From: Aradus depressus
Lineage: Eukaryota > Arthropoda > Insecta > Hemiptera > Aradidae
Direction: 5' to 3'
Length of the DNA: 64,000 nucleotides
Assembly (NCBI GenBank): GCA_963662175.1
Contig: OY759216.1
Location: 46,579,087 to 46,643,086, forward strand
The notes beneath the pieces are model-generated. The model saw only the letters and a program-made list of their open reading frames with translations. It was not told the origin of the DNA and searched no databases. Shown piece after piece: positions 1-10,705 of this stretch; positions within the stretch are counted from its first letter, which is position 1; each line of letters opens with the position of its first letter. A program made the position numbers and the translations under genes.

Positions 1-127
1 ATTCCGAAAGTATTAGAGTCCTGAGCTGCCAACTTCTTCACAGTGCGCAGATGGCTTGAGAGATGATCACAGTACACTTAACTCATTTTGGCCATTTTAC
101 GACTTAACAATTTATTCCCTGTGACCA

Positions 128-232
128 TACATATTAGGGTAAACGGTAGACTGGTTTTGGAGAGGGGGCGAAAAGTTAATTGATTAATTCGTTCTGGGGA
201 AGTACATTGTCGGTTATTCATCGACGACTATT
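128..232 (+). repeat. Family A repeat, right-end piece
   Basis: Family A is defined here by comparing about 30 pieces in the window. Read on its + strand, its left end holds the word TATACGAAGTATA, two or three related modules follow, and the right end reads GGGGAAGTACATTGCC followed by the hairpin CGGTGATTCACCG. This piece has only the right end (GGTTTTGGAG to CATCGACGAC). No coding capacity is seen, so it is non-autonomous. Confidence 0.75.
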
Positions 233-489
233 TTGTATTTATTTTTGCCATCATTTTTCCTTAATTCAATGTTTCATTTGAAGATAAACATGGTTAAACA
301 GTAAAATAGGTACTACAACAGTTGGACTACGATAAGTAAGACAATAAAAATGTTTAAGTCATTAAAATTATATGGAATGAAAGACAATAAGCAGCGATAA
401 CAAGGGCACTAACAGTCAACCTTGTGATAGTGAGGCTAACTGGGGCATCCTGAAACCTAATTGCTAAATCTAGAACACACTTGGAATAA

Positions 490-640
490 TTTATTACTTA
501 CGTAGTATAGGAGAAGTTATGTTATCGTGTCATAGAGGAATATTAGGTTTTCTAAATCCCTCAATCCAAAAATTAATATAGATTTTCATTTCTTTGTGTC
601 TGTGGACTCGATAATTCCCGGTAAAATACCCGGACACGAG
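490..640 (+). repeat. Family A repeat, left-end piece
   Basis: Degraded left end: TAGTATAGGAGAAGTTATG followed by the usual ATTTTCATTTC and GATAATTCCCG words of family A. The right part is missing. Confidence 0.5.
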
Positions 641-824
641 CTTGTCTGAACAGCATTGAAGTCACCAATGTCCCATCTGGATCCTATGCGTCCTCGATAG
701 TATTATCGATTAATATCTTTATCCCCCTTTCATCCTCCATAACATAGAATAATTTAGATCAGGTAGATGTACTTGAAAAAATAAAAATAAAATAATCATA
801 TTATAATATAATATTGGAATTGAA

Positions 825-928
825 AAGCGGTAACTTATGTACCCAGAATTCCATAAGAACAAAATCTATTGCTTTTCTGCTAAACTGACTAAAGGAAGGG
901 GGGAGGGGGGCTCAACTTAAAAATCCTA
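825..928 (+). repeat. Family A repeat, internal module
   Basis: One module with CCAGAATTCCATAAG, a TTTTCTGC word and the G-rich tract GGAAGGGGGGAGGGGGG, ending in CTCAACTTAAAAA. Both ends of the element are absent. Confidence 0.55.
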
Positions 929-1009
929 GGGACCTATCCCTTCCCTGGAAGCGCCTGGCTTCCCCCTTATTATATTACCAGTATGTTTATACTTATACTA
1001 CCTGAACCA

Positions 1010-1290
1010 AACCCTTCATGAAGTGCTCAGTCTCCCAGTTGCCTTAATGAACCTTAGAATGCTCTCATAGTCCAATCTTCTAAAGTCGTCCTCTGCGATT
1101 ACATCTCCACCAAAGTTGCGGAATCTCGTTCGCGCATATCACGAGCAGATGCCCAGGAAGTGTGCCGCCATTTCGTCTTCTTCCCCACATCTATCGCAGG
1201 TAGGACTGTCCTTGACTCCCACAGTGTGTAGGTGTCTATTGAACGGACCATGTGAGGTTCAGGATCCCGTCTTTCAGAACCCTGGACTCT
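1010..1290 (-). pseudogene. Non-LTR retrotransposon ORF2 C-terminus, broken
   Basis: On the - strand the frame ending at TGA (1016-1018) encodes a cysteine/histidine motif of the form CDRCGEEDE..AHFLGIC. This is typical of the C-terminal end of reverse-transcriptase ORFs in non-LTR elements. An in-frame TGA follows the last cysteine, so the copy is dead. The presumed 3' untranslated part continues to about 930 and has a relative at 24.45-24.72 kb. Clade cannot be assigned. Confidence 0.6.
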
Positions 1291-1390
1291 CCCCTCACTG
1301 GAACATCTTCGACTGCCTGCATGTGGTCTTTTCTCTCCATGTACGCGGATGAATGTATCGACAAAAAATACTCAAATTTAGTATGATTAA

Positions 1391-1510
1391 GTCAACTATT
1401 GATATTTAGCAGAAATGGTCGATTGGTTATGGAAGGAGAACATATAATCGATTAATTCATGCCGGGGAAGTACATTGCCAGTGATTTTCCGCCAACTTTT
1501 TTTTGGAATC
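1391..1510 (+). repeat. Family A repeat, right-end piece
   Basis: CAACTATTGATATTTAGCAG to GCCGGGGAAGTACATTGCC and a degraded terminal hairpin, then a T-run. A small left-end-like fragment follows to about 1600. Confidence 0.65.
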
Positions 1511-1599
1511 GTGGAGTCGGATAACATGAAATTCTAGTGACTCTTGTTGAAATATTCAACGTAGAAACACCTTTCGGATCACAGACGATAAAGTGCAAG

Positions 1600-2049
1600 A
1601 TGTCGGTGCAGCCTTGTCGTTTCGCCACTAATCAAATTAACTTTCATATTATAGAATTAGTTTTCTTGGTGTCATATTAATCTTGTTGCTATGTGTCATG
1701 TATGTACATATAACTGTTGTTATTATATTTACCTTTACAACACCGCTTACACAACGTTTAGTGCAATACTCTCAGGTGACTTATCTAACTACAATTTTCT
1801 GTTCAGTTGAAACTAATACTGCCTCCGTCTCAGTTACTTAGGTGTCAAACAAGACATGGGTCCCCCACACTCCTACCCATTCATATTACGTGTATATATT
1901 TATTTTTTTATTTTTTAAATTACGATATACATGTAAATTGTATATGTGTGTCGATATTTATTCCCTGCGTTGTGCGAAACGTTATTCGCTATTGAATTTG
2001 CTATGGATGATGATTTTAAATCGGTCTTGATTCACTCTGATCTTTGAAA
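1600..2049. other. AT-rich spacer
   Basis: About 450 bp of AT-rich DNA. Short open frames here have no recognisable motif. I see no gene, RNA or defined repeat. Confidence 0.5.
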
Positions 2050-2195
2050 GGAATTAAAGAAAAAAAAAGTCGTCGGTGAATCATCATGTACTCATGTACT
2101 CCCCCAGAACGAATTTGAATTTAAATAAAAAAATTGATGCCCCCTTCCTCTGTTTCCCCCTTCTCTTCGGTCGATTTTGCTGAAACGCTGCTTAA
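2050..2195 (-). repeat. Family A repeat, right end inverted
   Basis: Begins with an A-run and AGTCGTCGGTGAATCA, then the inverted right end and a CTTCTCTTCGGTCGATTT module word. It abuts the reverse transcriptase fragment at 2195. Confidence 0.6.
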
Positions 2196-2360
2196 AAGGG
2201 ACTTCTTGTCGTTCACTTTAATTCTCCACTCTTCATACCAAGATTGAAGAGATGTCAGGTGTTCTTGGATGTTGCGAGATGAGAGAACTGGTTGAGGATG
2301 AGGGGAGAGGATTGCAGTATCGTCTGCAAAGGAATGAAGCTGGGTGAATGGTTGAGTGAG
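2195..2360 (-). pseudogene. Non-LTR reverse transcriptase fragment
   Basis: On the - strand the frame reads FADDTAILSPHPQP followed by LQSWYEEWRIKVNDKKS. This is the catalytic F/YxDD box and the downstream W..W.IK.N..KS segment of Jockey/R1-type non-LTR reverse transcriptases. Only about 50 residues survive, and the frame runs into family A sequence on the low-coordinate side. It is a dead fragment. Polymerase motifs upstream of the FADD box are absent. Confidence 0.75.
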
Positions 2361-2423
2361 GAAGTCAGCTGAAAAGGTAAGCATCAAGTATACTTTCTTC
2401 AGGAATGGAAATTTATTTGAATT

Positions 2424-2662
2424 CAAATTTCCATAAGGACAATACCAATTAATTTTCAGCAGAATTGGCCGAAGAAAGATGAGGATTAGAGAAGGCTCAA
2501 CTCAAAAACTCCTATAACTGCCGATGTAATGAATATATCGGCACAATATTTAGTATGAGGATTCAGGAGCCCTTATGTAAATCATCTATTTATTTTTAGC
2601 CCAAAGGGTTGATTGGTTTTGAAGCGAGAGTTGAAACATAATTCGTACTGGGGAAGTTTCTC
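2424..2662 (+). repeat. Family A repeat, two modules plus right end
   Basis: Carries CCATAAGGACAATACC, AATTGGCCGAAGAAAG, CTGCCGATGTAATGAAT and the right-end word ACTGGGGAAGT. The terminal hairpin is missing. Confidence 0.7.
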
Positions 2663-3061
2663 TTTAATTCTGTAATAAAAGACACATTATATTCCCTCAA
2701 TATTTTATTAATTTATTAAACAATTCCTGAAGGATAATAACCGTAAATTGTCAGAAAGAGAGAGATGTAAATGATAAGAGGAAATGAGTGATAGTGAATG
2801 ATGAACTGGCTAAGGTAAGTCTCCCTTTCTTTATTGGCAGGTCAGGTTGGTTGAGCTGAGGTGACTGAGAAAGCAGCTCGGTGTCCCACTGGCCCAGACA
2901 CACATACGACCTACCAGGCGGTACGAAACTATAATCATGACCTTGAAAGTTCCCATTTATTCTAAAGTAATGAAAAAGGCGCCGGTGAATCATTTTATCA
3001 ATTGTTTTCATTCTCCTTTTGAAAATATTTTACCATCAACTCAAATACTAAATTTTTTGTT

Positions 3062-3305
3062 GATATTCATTACTTCGGCAGTTATCGGGTTTTTTGTGAT
3101 AAGCCACTTTCTTAATCCTCCTTCTCTTTGATCGATAGGATTTTTTAGTCGGTCATTATCCCAGTAGTCCTCTGATCCCCTCCTTCCCTTCAGCTAATTT
3201 TTCGAAAAATTAATAGGTGCCGTCCTAATGAGGTTTCGAATTTAAATAAAAAATGTCATGTTGATACATCGGCAGTCATTAAAGTTTTTGAATTAAGCCA
3301 CCCGC
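3062..3305 (-). repeat. Family A repeat, inverted modules
   Basis: Two modules in inverted order, each with the ATCGGCAGT.ATTA.GTTTTTG word. The first is CTTCGGCAGTTATCGGG and the second is ACATCGGCAGTCATTAAAG. Confidence 0.6.
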
Positions 3306-3334
3306 GCCTAATATCCCCAAATTTAAATCCCAAA

Positions 3335-3420
3335 TCCCTCAGAAAGTCACTAGATCCCGTCCCTCTGATATTTACCTCCCTTCCCATAGGGCAACAACCT
3401 ACCACAACTTCGTGAGTAAT
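3335..3420 (+). pseudogene. Non-LTR ORF2 3'-end fragment, truncated
   Basis: The + strand frame reads RSRPSDIYLPSHRATTYHN. It matches the start of the longer fragment at 3.7 kb and is then cut off. It is probably the truncated remains of a second copy of the same non-LTR element. Confidence 0.5.
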
Positions 3421-3699
3421 ATAATAATGTTTGGAGGATTATTTTAAAATAACCATTTAACAAACACTTGTAAGCTTGAACTTTTTTTAAAAATTTATTT
3501 TTAAAGGAGCGTGCGCCTTACCATAATGCAATATCAAAAGTGGGGAGAAGAGCTCTAGATCAGAGGGTTACTGAGGGACTAGAACCGGCCGATCTGGTCC
3601 CTAGCCTGTCTCTGTTCCTGCCAGGAGCCGACGAAATCGGCTGAACAACGGGTAGTCGGTTTCCAACTGCCGTAGATCCAGTCCCGAATACGGCCTTGT

Positions 3700-4275
3700 C
3701 TCGTGAATCAATTTCACCATCAGAAAGTCACCAGATCCCGTCCCTCTGATCTTTACCTTCCTTCCCACAGGACAACACCTACCACAACTCCTTCCTTATC
3801 CAGGCTAACTCCCTCTGGAACTCTCTCCCTCTCCAGATTTGCCATCCTACCTATAATACATTTAAGTCCCTACTTTTCCATTAACTTAACAAACCTCTGT
3901 TTCCTAAGGCTGGCTCCTATGAGATAGTTCTCGTCTTCCTATAAGTCTCTCTCTCCACTGGACAGATTGTTACTCTTCTGTTTCATCTGTCCAGTTTTTT
4001 ACAATTCATATATAAGTCATTATTGTTTCACATTATTATTCATACTTGTTTTTCTAAAAAAAATTTTTTCTCCGTCACTAGTTTATTATATTGTTTTACT
4101 CATTGCCTGTTTTTAACATTTAATATTTATTCCTAGAGACCTCTTTTCTTGTATTTTTATTCTTCTCAACTGGTTGATACTTGTATACTCTTGTTTACTT
4201 TTTATGTTATTATTCTTAGGGGACGTATGTCCCAGAATAAAGATTATTTTCCATTTCATTTCATTCCTTTTTTTT
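3700..4275 (+). mobile_element. Non-LTR retrotransposon 3' end with tail
   Basis: The + strand encodes the end of a reverse-transcriptase ORF: YHNSFLIQANSLWNSLPL then a stop at 3882. The NSF..R/Q....LWNSLP block is common at the C-terminus of CR1/Jockey-like ORF2 proteins. A one-base frame change separates it from the RSRPSDLYLPSHR segment just upstream. A 3' untranslated region follows with GGGACGTATGTCCCAGAATAAAG and a T-rich end near 4275. It is 5'-truncated, as usual for such elements. Confidence 0.6.
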
Positions 4276-4515
4276 TTTCGGCGATTCCGCTAAAAAATAA
4301 ATAGGTGTTGTCTTTTAGAGGTTCTGGATACATATATACAATTTCGTGTCGATACATTCATTCTATCATTTTCACAGACTCTCAGACACACACTCAGATA
4401 TCTGATCCCCCTTCTCTTCGGCGGATTTCGTAAAAAATTAATAGATGTCGTCCTTCATATTCATTCACCCTTATATTCAATTCTATCTGGAGTTATCGTG
4501 TTCATAGAAACAAAC
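4268..4515 (-). repeat. Family A repeat, inverted, left half
   Basis: TAAATAGGTGTTGTC, TTTCGTGTCGATACATTCAT and TGATCCCCCTTCTCTTCGG modules in inverted orientation. Right end absent. Confidence 0.65.
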
Positions 4516-4784
4516 AGAAACAATCTTATTTGAAAATCAAGGAATCTCTTCGAATATCTGATTACATAAACTCTTTGTGTTCTTTTGGAAGTAAAACTGG
4601 TGTTGCCAGGCTATTATTTTTAAATTTTTTCCCTGTAATTTTCAAGTTTCCGTCAGATTTCCTTTTAGACACGTTTCTAAATTTCTCAGAGAAATACTTT
4701 ACACTATGTATTTAATATTATAGAAGTATGTATTACTAAAAAAGATTAAAAAGAAATAGATCATTTGGGCTAATTAACCTTACT

Positions 4785-4900
4785 TACATAACGATCGTTC
4801 TGAACCCTCATAATACATTTCATGTCGATACTTTCAACACACCGGCAGTTATTATGACACACACAGTTAGGAAATTCCGTTGAAAAATGAACATCGAATT
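4785..4900 (-). repeat. Family A repeat, left-end piece inverted
   Basis: CATGTCGATACTTTCA, CCGGCAGTTATTA, then GAAATTCCGTTGAAAA and CGATTATATAGCTTCG, the inverted left end. Confidence 0.55.
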
Positions 4901-5323
4901 TCTAACCGATTATATAGCTTCGAAGTTCAATATAGGTATATAATGTCTTTGGTAATGATCCAACGAAAGCAGATTGCTTTAAAATATGATTTAAGCCAAA
5001 TTATTACATTTTTTTTTCTTTTTTCAGTCTAAAAAAAAATTGTATTGATTACACAGCCATTTATGAAATAAATTCTGAAATAAGAGAAGATATAAAAACA
5101 AAACTTTTTATTTCTTTCGTTATTCCTAGGAAATAATGAATCACTTTAATGATATGTTAATTTAATGTACTTTCTCTAAATGATTGCGATATCGTTAACA
5201 AATGCTTATTGATTACGGCTAATGATAATTGTTTTATTTATTTTTCCTTAATCATTTATATTCTGATTGACTGAGAATAATTTAGATATCTTAAACCTAA
5301 TCACTAGTTGTTTACTGGGGAGG
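4900..5323. other. AT-rich spacer
   Basis: No gene or defined repeat seen. Very AT-rich, with runs of T and A. Confidence 0.5.
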
Positions 5324-5514
5324 CGGATGAGACGTTAAAGCGATGGTCCCATGTTCCCAAGCCTGTATGATGTCAGATACTCGTTAAAGACTATCCTAGG
5401 TGATTAAAAATTTAGGACTCCCATACTAGTGTTGGGTTCAGGTCCACCAGAGTGACGAAAGAGCCCTCTGATAGTAGGCGATATGACTTTGTAGTTATGA
5501 AACATAATAACTAA
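5324..5514 (+). mobile_element. SINE-1 copy, 5'-truncated
   Basis: SINE-1 is a tRNA-derived element of about 330 bp with 21 recognised copies or fragments here. This copy lacks the tRNA-like head and starts at the GGATGAGACGTTAA word. The body runs to CATAATAACTAAG. Confidence 0.8.
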
Positions 5515-5832
5515 GAATTGCGATTTGACTAATGTTTGAAAACAATATTACATTACAATACTTTTTTAAAATATGTTGTGTGCTGTAAAACATAAAGCAA
5601 TAAACCATGCTAACAAAAGAAATGATAAGTGGCAAAAGGAGGTAAAACACCTGTCATATTTACTGACTAATTTTTTTTGTGATTTTGGAAGCAGTTGGTT
5701 TACTCAACTCTCACAACGCGAAATAGAGTAAAAAACGTTAGTGGATCATTCAGCGCGGATAAATAAACTATATATTCGGTCTCCCTCTGAACCCAATTTA
5801 TCTATTTGGTTAAAAATAAAGAAAAACTTATG

Positions 5833-5887
5833 TATTAATTAAAAAATATTGGCTATATAATATATAGCCAATATTTTTTAATTAATA
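5833..5887. repeat. Perfect 27-bp palindrome
   Basis: Two perfect 27-bp arms (5833-5859 and 5861-5887) separated by one base. The arms contain AAAAAATATTGGC and its complement. It directly abuts the SINE-1 copy that starts at 5903. Confidence 0.95.
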
Positions 5888-5902
5888 TATATTATATATA
5901 TT

Positions 5903-6220
5903 TGCGTGCTTGCCTTCTGAGCTCAAGATCGTGATTTTTAAACCCGACCGAGGCCCTTCGTTTATTTTATCTGGGAGGTAGAATAAACTTGAGCATGCCG
6001 TCCTTCGGATGGGACGTTAAGCGATGGTCCCGAGCCTCTACGATGTCAGGTACTCGTTAAAGTTAAAGACTTCTGCCCTAGGTGAATAAAAATTTAGGGT
6101 AGGCAAAATTTAGGACTCTCATAGTAAAGTCTCATGTCTACCAGAGTGACAAAAGAGCGCTCCGGTAGTAGGCGATATGACCTTGTAATTAAAGCCCGGG
6201 CATGAGTCATAATAACTAAC
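5903..6220 (+). mobile_element. SINE-1 copy, nearly full length
   Basis: Begins inside the tRNA-like head (TGCGTGCTTGCCTTCTGAG, then a mutated B box TTTTTAAACCC) and runs through CTGGGAGGTAGAATAAAC, the GTCCTTCGGATGGGAC hairpin and the ACCAGAG...CTCCGGT stem to CATGAGTCATAATAACTAAC. There is no poly(A) tail. Confidence 0.85.
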
Positions 6221-6239
6221 TATATAATATATGGTAGCA

Positions 6240-6360
6240 ATAACTTTAGTGGGGGGCCATGGTGGCCGTGCCGGCTAGGGCGTAGGGCTTTGGTCGCATG
6301 GTCTCACCACGGTTTGCGGGTTCGAATCCCGTCCGGGAACTCCCTCCCGGGGCCATGGTT
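6240..6360 (+). mobile_element. SINE-2 copy (tRNA-like, second family)
   Basis: Has a type-II-tRNA-like start (CCATGGTGGCCGTGCCGG) and a perfect B box, GGTTCGAATCC, followed by CGTCCGGG and CTCCCGGGGCCATGG. It shares this layout with the inverted copy at 13.15 kb. The head resembles a tRNA-Leu/Ser-type sequence, but no full cloverleaf is present, so it is a SINE-like element and not a tRNA gene. Confidence 0.6.
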
Positions 6361-6461
6361 GTAGTAAATAACTTAATAACAAACACATATGGCTAGTGTG
6401 GTGTCTCCAAAATAAATAGATGATTTAATCCGGGTCTTCTATAACTTGAATGAATCAATAA

Positions 6462-6795
6462 GACATTTTATATGTGTATCCATAATATAAGGACGGCACC
6501 TGATGATTTTCCGCCAAATGGAAGGAGGGGATTAGTGTCGTAATGCATGTATCAATAGAAAAAATCAAAACCCCATGAGGACGAAATTTTCGAGAAATAG
6601 CAGATGGGAAGGGAGGATGAGAGAAAGGGATCGAATCAAAAGCCCTAATAACTGCCTAAATCAACACAAATAATATGAGAGGATTCAGAAGCCACTATGT
6701 AAGTCAACTATTAATTTTTAGCCCAAACGGTTGGGGGAGCAAACACCTAATTGATTATAGCGTTGAGGAAGTACATTGCTAGTGATTCACCGACG
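6462..6795 (+). repeat. Family A repeat
   Basis: Modules with TATATGTGTATCCATAAT, TGATTTTCCGCCAAAT, CTAATAACTGCC and the right end GCGTTGAGGAAGTACATTG with the GTGATTCACCGACGAC hairpin. Confidence 0.75.
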
Positions 6796-6799
6796 ACAG

Positions 6800-7515
6800 A
6801 CAAGGGCCATATTAACCCCACCAATTCCCTGATTATTTGTAGAAGTGTCAGTGAGATTGTTCCATTGAACTTGGAAAGATGGATTGGAGTAGGTTAGAGA
6901 TGTTGAGGGTTGATTTCTTTCATGATGAAGAGTGACCGGATACCAAATAAAGGATGTCCAACTCGCTACAAGAATGGGCCATCCATTCTCTTGTCCGTAG
7001 CTCGTCTTAGCGTCCTTGAACGTGTCAATAGATGGAGCCCCTCAACTCTACCTCAGATAATTAATGAGATTATCTCATTAACTTCGTCATGTCCACGTGC
7101 CTAGCCATCGTAAGGTTTATGAAGGTGACTAAATAAAAACAAAATATCCTTCTCATAACCAACACAAGCTCAACCTAAACCAACAAGCAGCTAGATTCTC
7201 ATTAGTTATCATTAGAGCTCGCATTCCCGTGCAATCCCTTTTTTTTTTCGCTTGCTTGATACCATTAAATAACAACTTATTTTTACGAATTAAGGCATCC
7301 TGATTAATATACATACATTTTATTTTGCACGAAATTGCACGTTTTGTCTTAATTAGAAAATTGATTTGTAAGTTAGTTTGAAATACATTTGTTAATCGAC
7401 AAATTTACAACCGTTTTGAGAAAAAATCGGGGAAATGACCAACTCAAAAAGTACAATGCGCCATAAATGGCGAAGATATTGGATTGGATCTACAACCTAC
7501 AACCTGACATTATAA
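6800..7515. other. Unassigned sequence
   Basis: No recognised gene. It contains a 9-bp perfect inverted repeat (TTAATGAGA/TCTCATTAA) near 7060-7082. A short open frame at 6910-7104 has no known motif. Confidence 0.4.
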
Positions 7516-7520
7516 GCAGC

Positions 7521-7556
7521 TATAAAAAAAGGCCCCATCACGAGCGTCAGTGTCGA
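7521..7556 (+). promoter_or_regulatory. Candidate TATA plus initiator core promoter
   Basis: TATAAAAAAAGG starts at 7521 and an insect-type initiator TCAGTG lies at 7547-7552. The A of the initiator is 28 bp downstream of the first T of the TATA box, which is the spacing expected for arthropod TATA/Inr promoters. A short ATGGAGGCA followed by GTAAAT (7696-7710) could be a tiny first exon. No downstream gene is recognised, so this may be chance. Confidence 0.25.
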
Positions 7557-7559
7557 GAG

Positions 7560-8630
7560 ATCGCTTTCCCAGCTAAAAAAACACTCAAGTACTTATTAAC
7601 GACAGTTTTTCAGACAAGAATTTTTAAATATATTTAGTAGGAAATTTTAAAGCATCAAATACTTATAATATATTATATGCTTTTGTAATTAAAACATGGA
7701 GGCAGTAAATATTTTTTGTATTGTATAAATAAATAAATTCTTTTAGGATTTTTTTTTATAGATTTATTTTAAACCATACCCAATTTTATGCTGAAAAAAG
7801 AGTTATTTCATTTACAAATTAGATCAACTCCGGGAATCATCACTCGACCATAAATAGTTTTTACTGAATGAAGGTACGCTTAGTGACAATTATTTCTAAA
7901 CGAAAATATTTTCCTGCATATTCATTTTACTTAAGGTGAAAAGTATATAGGAAAGGTTTGGCTGTTGATGAAGGATGCGATATTGAATTAAAACTATCAA
8001 AACTTCATCAGAATCTGTGTAATGAGTTGATGTTGAAGGCCGTTCTCCGGTGCAGCACACTTCCTTCCTATCCACGTTTAGGAAGCCTCTAAGATAAGAT
8101 CGTGGGCAATTCAACCTCCTCTTCACAATGACGAAGAACCATGGTGAAACGTGAAAAAAAAAGTACATATGATTGACCTTGTCTCAACAGGAGAACTCAC
8201 CTTAGGTCTGTATGTTGCATCGGCCGAAACGATTATCCGAATATACATAACCAAAATTACATATCTTATTTTAGTTATAGCCTCTAGTCTAGTCGATTAG
8301 TTATAGCCTATAGTCTAGCCACTTGCATCAATTAAAAATATTGTTACATTATAAAAATTTGCTACTAAAATTGGATCCCTTCTTTCCTTTGCAATGAATA
8401 CACAAGTATAGCGGGAATATGAAGAATCATGTATTCCTGGAATTGCTGACTATGTATAATTCTTTGGAAATGTTTTAAATGCTATGACAAAATTAATCCT
8501 TACTCAAATTTGAACATTACTTCATTTGATATGTTTTTAACTCCAGTGGAATGCAGTCTTTTGAAGGTTAATTACGTCAACTTCCTTTTTATTTTCGAAC
8601 AGTTTTTTTACGTCATTGTGTTTTTTTACT
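7560..8630. other. Unassigned AT-rich sequence
   Basis: A moderately complex stretch at 7930-8160 has no recognisable protein in either strand. The rest is AT-rich. No gene can be supported. Confidence 0.4.
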
Positions 8631-8631
8631 T

Positions 8632-8935
8632 TCTCGGCAGAAGTATAGGGGAAGGCATGTAATCACTCATGAGTTCAATGTCTAGTTTTCAATAAAATTT
8701 CATCTTTTCCGATCCTATGATTCCAAATATAAAAAATAAATAAAAATCCTGTCTGTATGAATGTATCGATACGAAATGTTATATGTGTATCCAGAAACCC
8801 ATAAGGATTACACCTTATGTTTCCGCAAAATCGGGCAAAGAGAAGAAGTGGACCAGAAGAGGAGGACAAAAACCATAATAACTTCCAATGTACATGAAAT
8901 TTAGTACGAGAATTCATAAGTCCTTATGTAACTTT
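8632..8935 (+). repeat. Family A repeat, left half
   Basis: Left end GCAGAAGTATAGGGGAAGG, then GAATGTATCGATACGAAATG, TGTGTATCCAGAAACCC and TAACTTCCAATGTACATG modules. Truncated where the ORF2 fragment begins. Confidence 0.75.
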
Positions 8936-8940
8936 GCTCC

Positions 8941-9410
8941 ATGTGTAATAACAAGCAAGATGAAGATGTGTTTCACTTTATTGCCGTATGCCCCATCTTA
9001 AAAGAATTTCGTCTTATCTATTTTAGTAAATCAGAGTTAAGCTATGTTCAGTTTATTGAATATGTAAATGGACGAAATTACAAAAGTTTAATTAACTATT
9101 GCAAAGCCCCCTGGAATTATAGATTTGAGCTAGTTTCAGAATTTAATTATTAATAATATATAAACAGGAAGATGTTTTTTTATTCTTATTTTTTGTTAGT
9201 TTTTTAAGAAGTTAATTTTGTAAATTACTGCATTTGTATTTGAATTATTTTATTTTTATTTTCTCACTTTTATATATGTGTATTATCGAGTAGAAATAGA
9301 AGAGATAACCCCTCAGACGGTCAATTTGACCATGAGTATTGTCTGTCAATATTATTATTATTAATGTACATCTGTAAAAATAAAACGAAATAAAGACTAG
9401 TGTGTGTATG
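8941..9410 (+). mobile_element. Non-LTR retrotransposon 3' end
   Basis: A 70-codon open end of an ORF: CNNKQDEDVFHFIAVCPILK followed by about 45 residues and a stop at 9151. The CxxC/EDxxHF...CP pattern is the C-terminal zinc motif seen in reverse-transcriptase ORFs of non-LTR elements; the first cysteine pair is incomplete. A 3' untranslated region with ATTATTATTA and AATAAAACGAAATAAAG follows. 5'-truncated. Confidence 0.6.
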
Positions 9411-9414
9411 TCGA

Positions 9415-9680
9415 TAGCTTCGTATAGAAAGAATGTATCGACAAGAAAGTTTATATTGGTACACAGAATCCCATAAAGACAACACCTATTGATTTTCAGT
9501 CAAATAACCAAAAAGGGAAGGAGGGATTGGTGATGGGCTTAACACCGAAACCCAAATAACAGGGATGAGGATTCAGAAGATCGATTGCTTCTGGAGGGAG
9601 AGCGAAAACTTAGTTGATTAAGTCGTGCATAATGTAGTACATTCCTGGTACATCACCGACCATTTTTTTTATACTGTCTT
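9415..9680 (+). repeat. Family A repeat, deleted internally
   Basis: GAATGTATCGACAAGAAAG, CCATAAAGACAACACC, then the right half ending TAATGTAGTACATTCC and a degraded hairpin. Confidence 0.7.
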
Positions 9681-10029
9681 TTTTAGAACGATTTTCAGGA
9701 TATTCCTCTTTATAGAAGAATGTTTAAAGAGAAAAATTTAGAATTTGATGTGGCACACTTTCCCATTTTCACTTTTCCATTTGGCTGAGGTTGACTGGCC
9801 GCAGCTTTCCCGACGGTCATCTCCACCATGTGTAATTGGCCGTCACCTTGCAAATTGTATATTCCTTGCTTCATTTGTTCCTCTTTTAGACTTTTTTAAT
9901 TTAAAACATAAGTGCTTTTACTAAAAAAAAAAGCTGATGAGGCCATAATGTAAGCACTTTTTTTTTTTTTTACCAATCACACCCCCTTCTCTACATCAAA
10001 TTCACGTCATACTGAAAGTGATTTTCTTT
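9681..10029. other. Unassigned sequence
   Basis: Contains a GC-rich patch at 9780-9860 and poly(T)/poly(A) runs. No gene or known element seen. Confidence 0.4.
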
Positions 10030-10500
10030 GTTTCATTGTACACGGAAATTCTGAGTGACTTTCTTAATTCCAGTAATGCCGGTATGAAATTAATTTTAGA
10101 GGGGGGGGGGGGGGGGGGGGAGAGTGATCTGTGTATAAGAAAGTCCGTTTATGGCTATGTGCCTGTGACCACGACAACTTTACAGATATAAAATTTCCTG
10201 TCGATACTCTCATTCTATCGCGAGTTGTCTTTGTGTTGTGTGTACTTATTGATTTTCAGCCAAATCGTTCAAAGGAAGGGGGGGGGGGGGGTCATTAAGA
10301 GGATGTCTTAACACAAAAACTCTAATAACTGCCGTTGCAATGAATATATTGAGACAAAATTTCATATGTAAATTCATAATCCCATAAAGACGATATCTCT
10401 TAATTTTCAGCAGAATCAGCCGAAGGGGAGGGGGGGATCAGAGGGGACTCGACTCAAAAACCCTAATAACTGCCGATGTAATAAATGTATAGACACAAAA
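10030..10500 (+). repeat. Family A repeat, three-module copy
   Basis: Shows the modular build clearly. There are successive modules with GTCGATACTCTCATTCTATCG (inverted piece), CTGCCGTTGCAATGAATATA and CTGCCGATGTAATAAATGTA, each followed by a TTTTCAGC word and a G-rich tract. It contains a 20-G run (10101-10120) and a 14-G run (10278-10291). Confidence 0.7.
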
Positions 10501-10605
10501 TTTACTATTCCACAAAAATATATATATACATTTATATATTTCGTTTCGGATTACGCCATCGCCAGCACTAAGTTCAAAAATGACTTTCGTCAATATGAAA
10601 GTTAA
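10499..10605 (+). repeat. Foldback-family end with degraded hammerhead-like core
   Basis: CTATTCCACAAAAATATATA, then TTTCGTTTCGGATTACGCC and ATCGCCAGCACTAAGTTC. This is the same order as the foldback copies at 11.9 and 57.7 kb, with the core CTGANGA changed to CTGGCGA on the - strand. Confidence 0.55.
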
Positions 10606-10619
10606 ACAAGTTTTTTGCT

Positions 10620-10705
10620 TTCATTGATTGATTTTTAGCTCAAACGAGGGAGAGCGAAAACTTATTAAATAATTCATGCTGGGGAAGTTCATTGCCTGTA
10701 TTTTT
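10620..10705 (+). repeat. Family A repeat, right-end piece
   Basis: TTGATTTTTAGCTCAAACG to CATGCTGGGGAAGTTCATTG. It was probably continuous with the copy at 10.03-10.50 kb before the foldback piece was inserted. Confidence 0.6.

Noticed and set aside
6240..6360. Possible tRNA gene
   Set aside because: A good B box but no closed acceptor or anticodon stem; a second copy with the same faults shows that it is a SINE-like repeat.
8675..8917. 80-codon - strand frame and similar frames at 25619-25837, 28733-28981 and 32298-32525
   Set aside because: All are translations of family A modules on one strand; they share words because the repeats do, not because of a protein.
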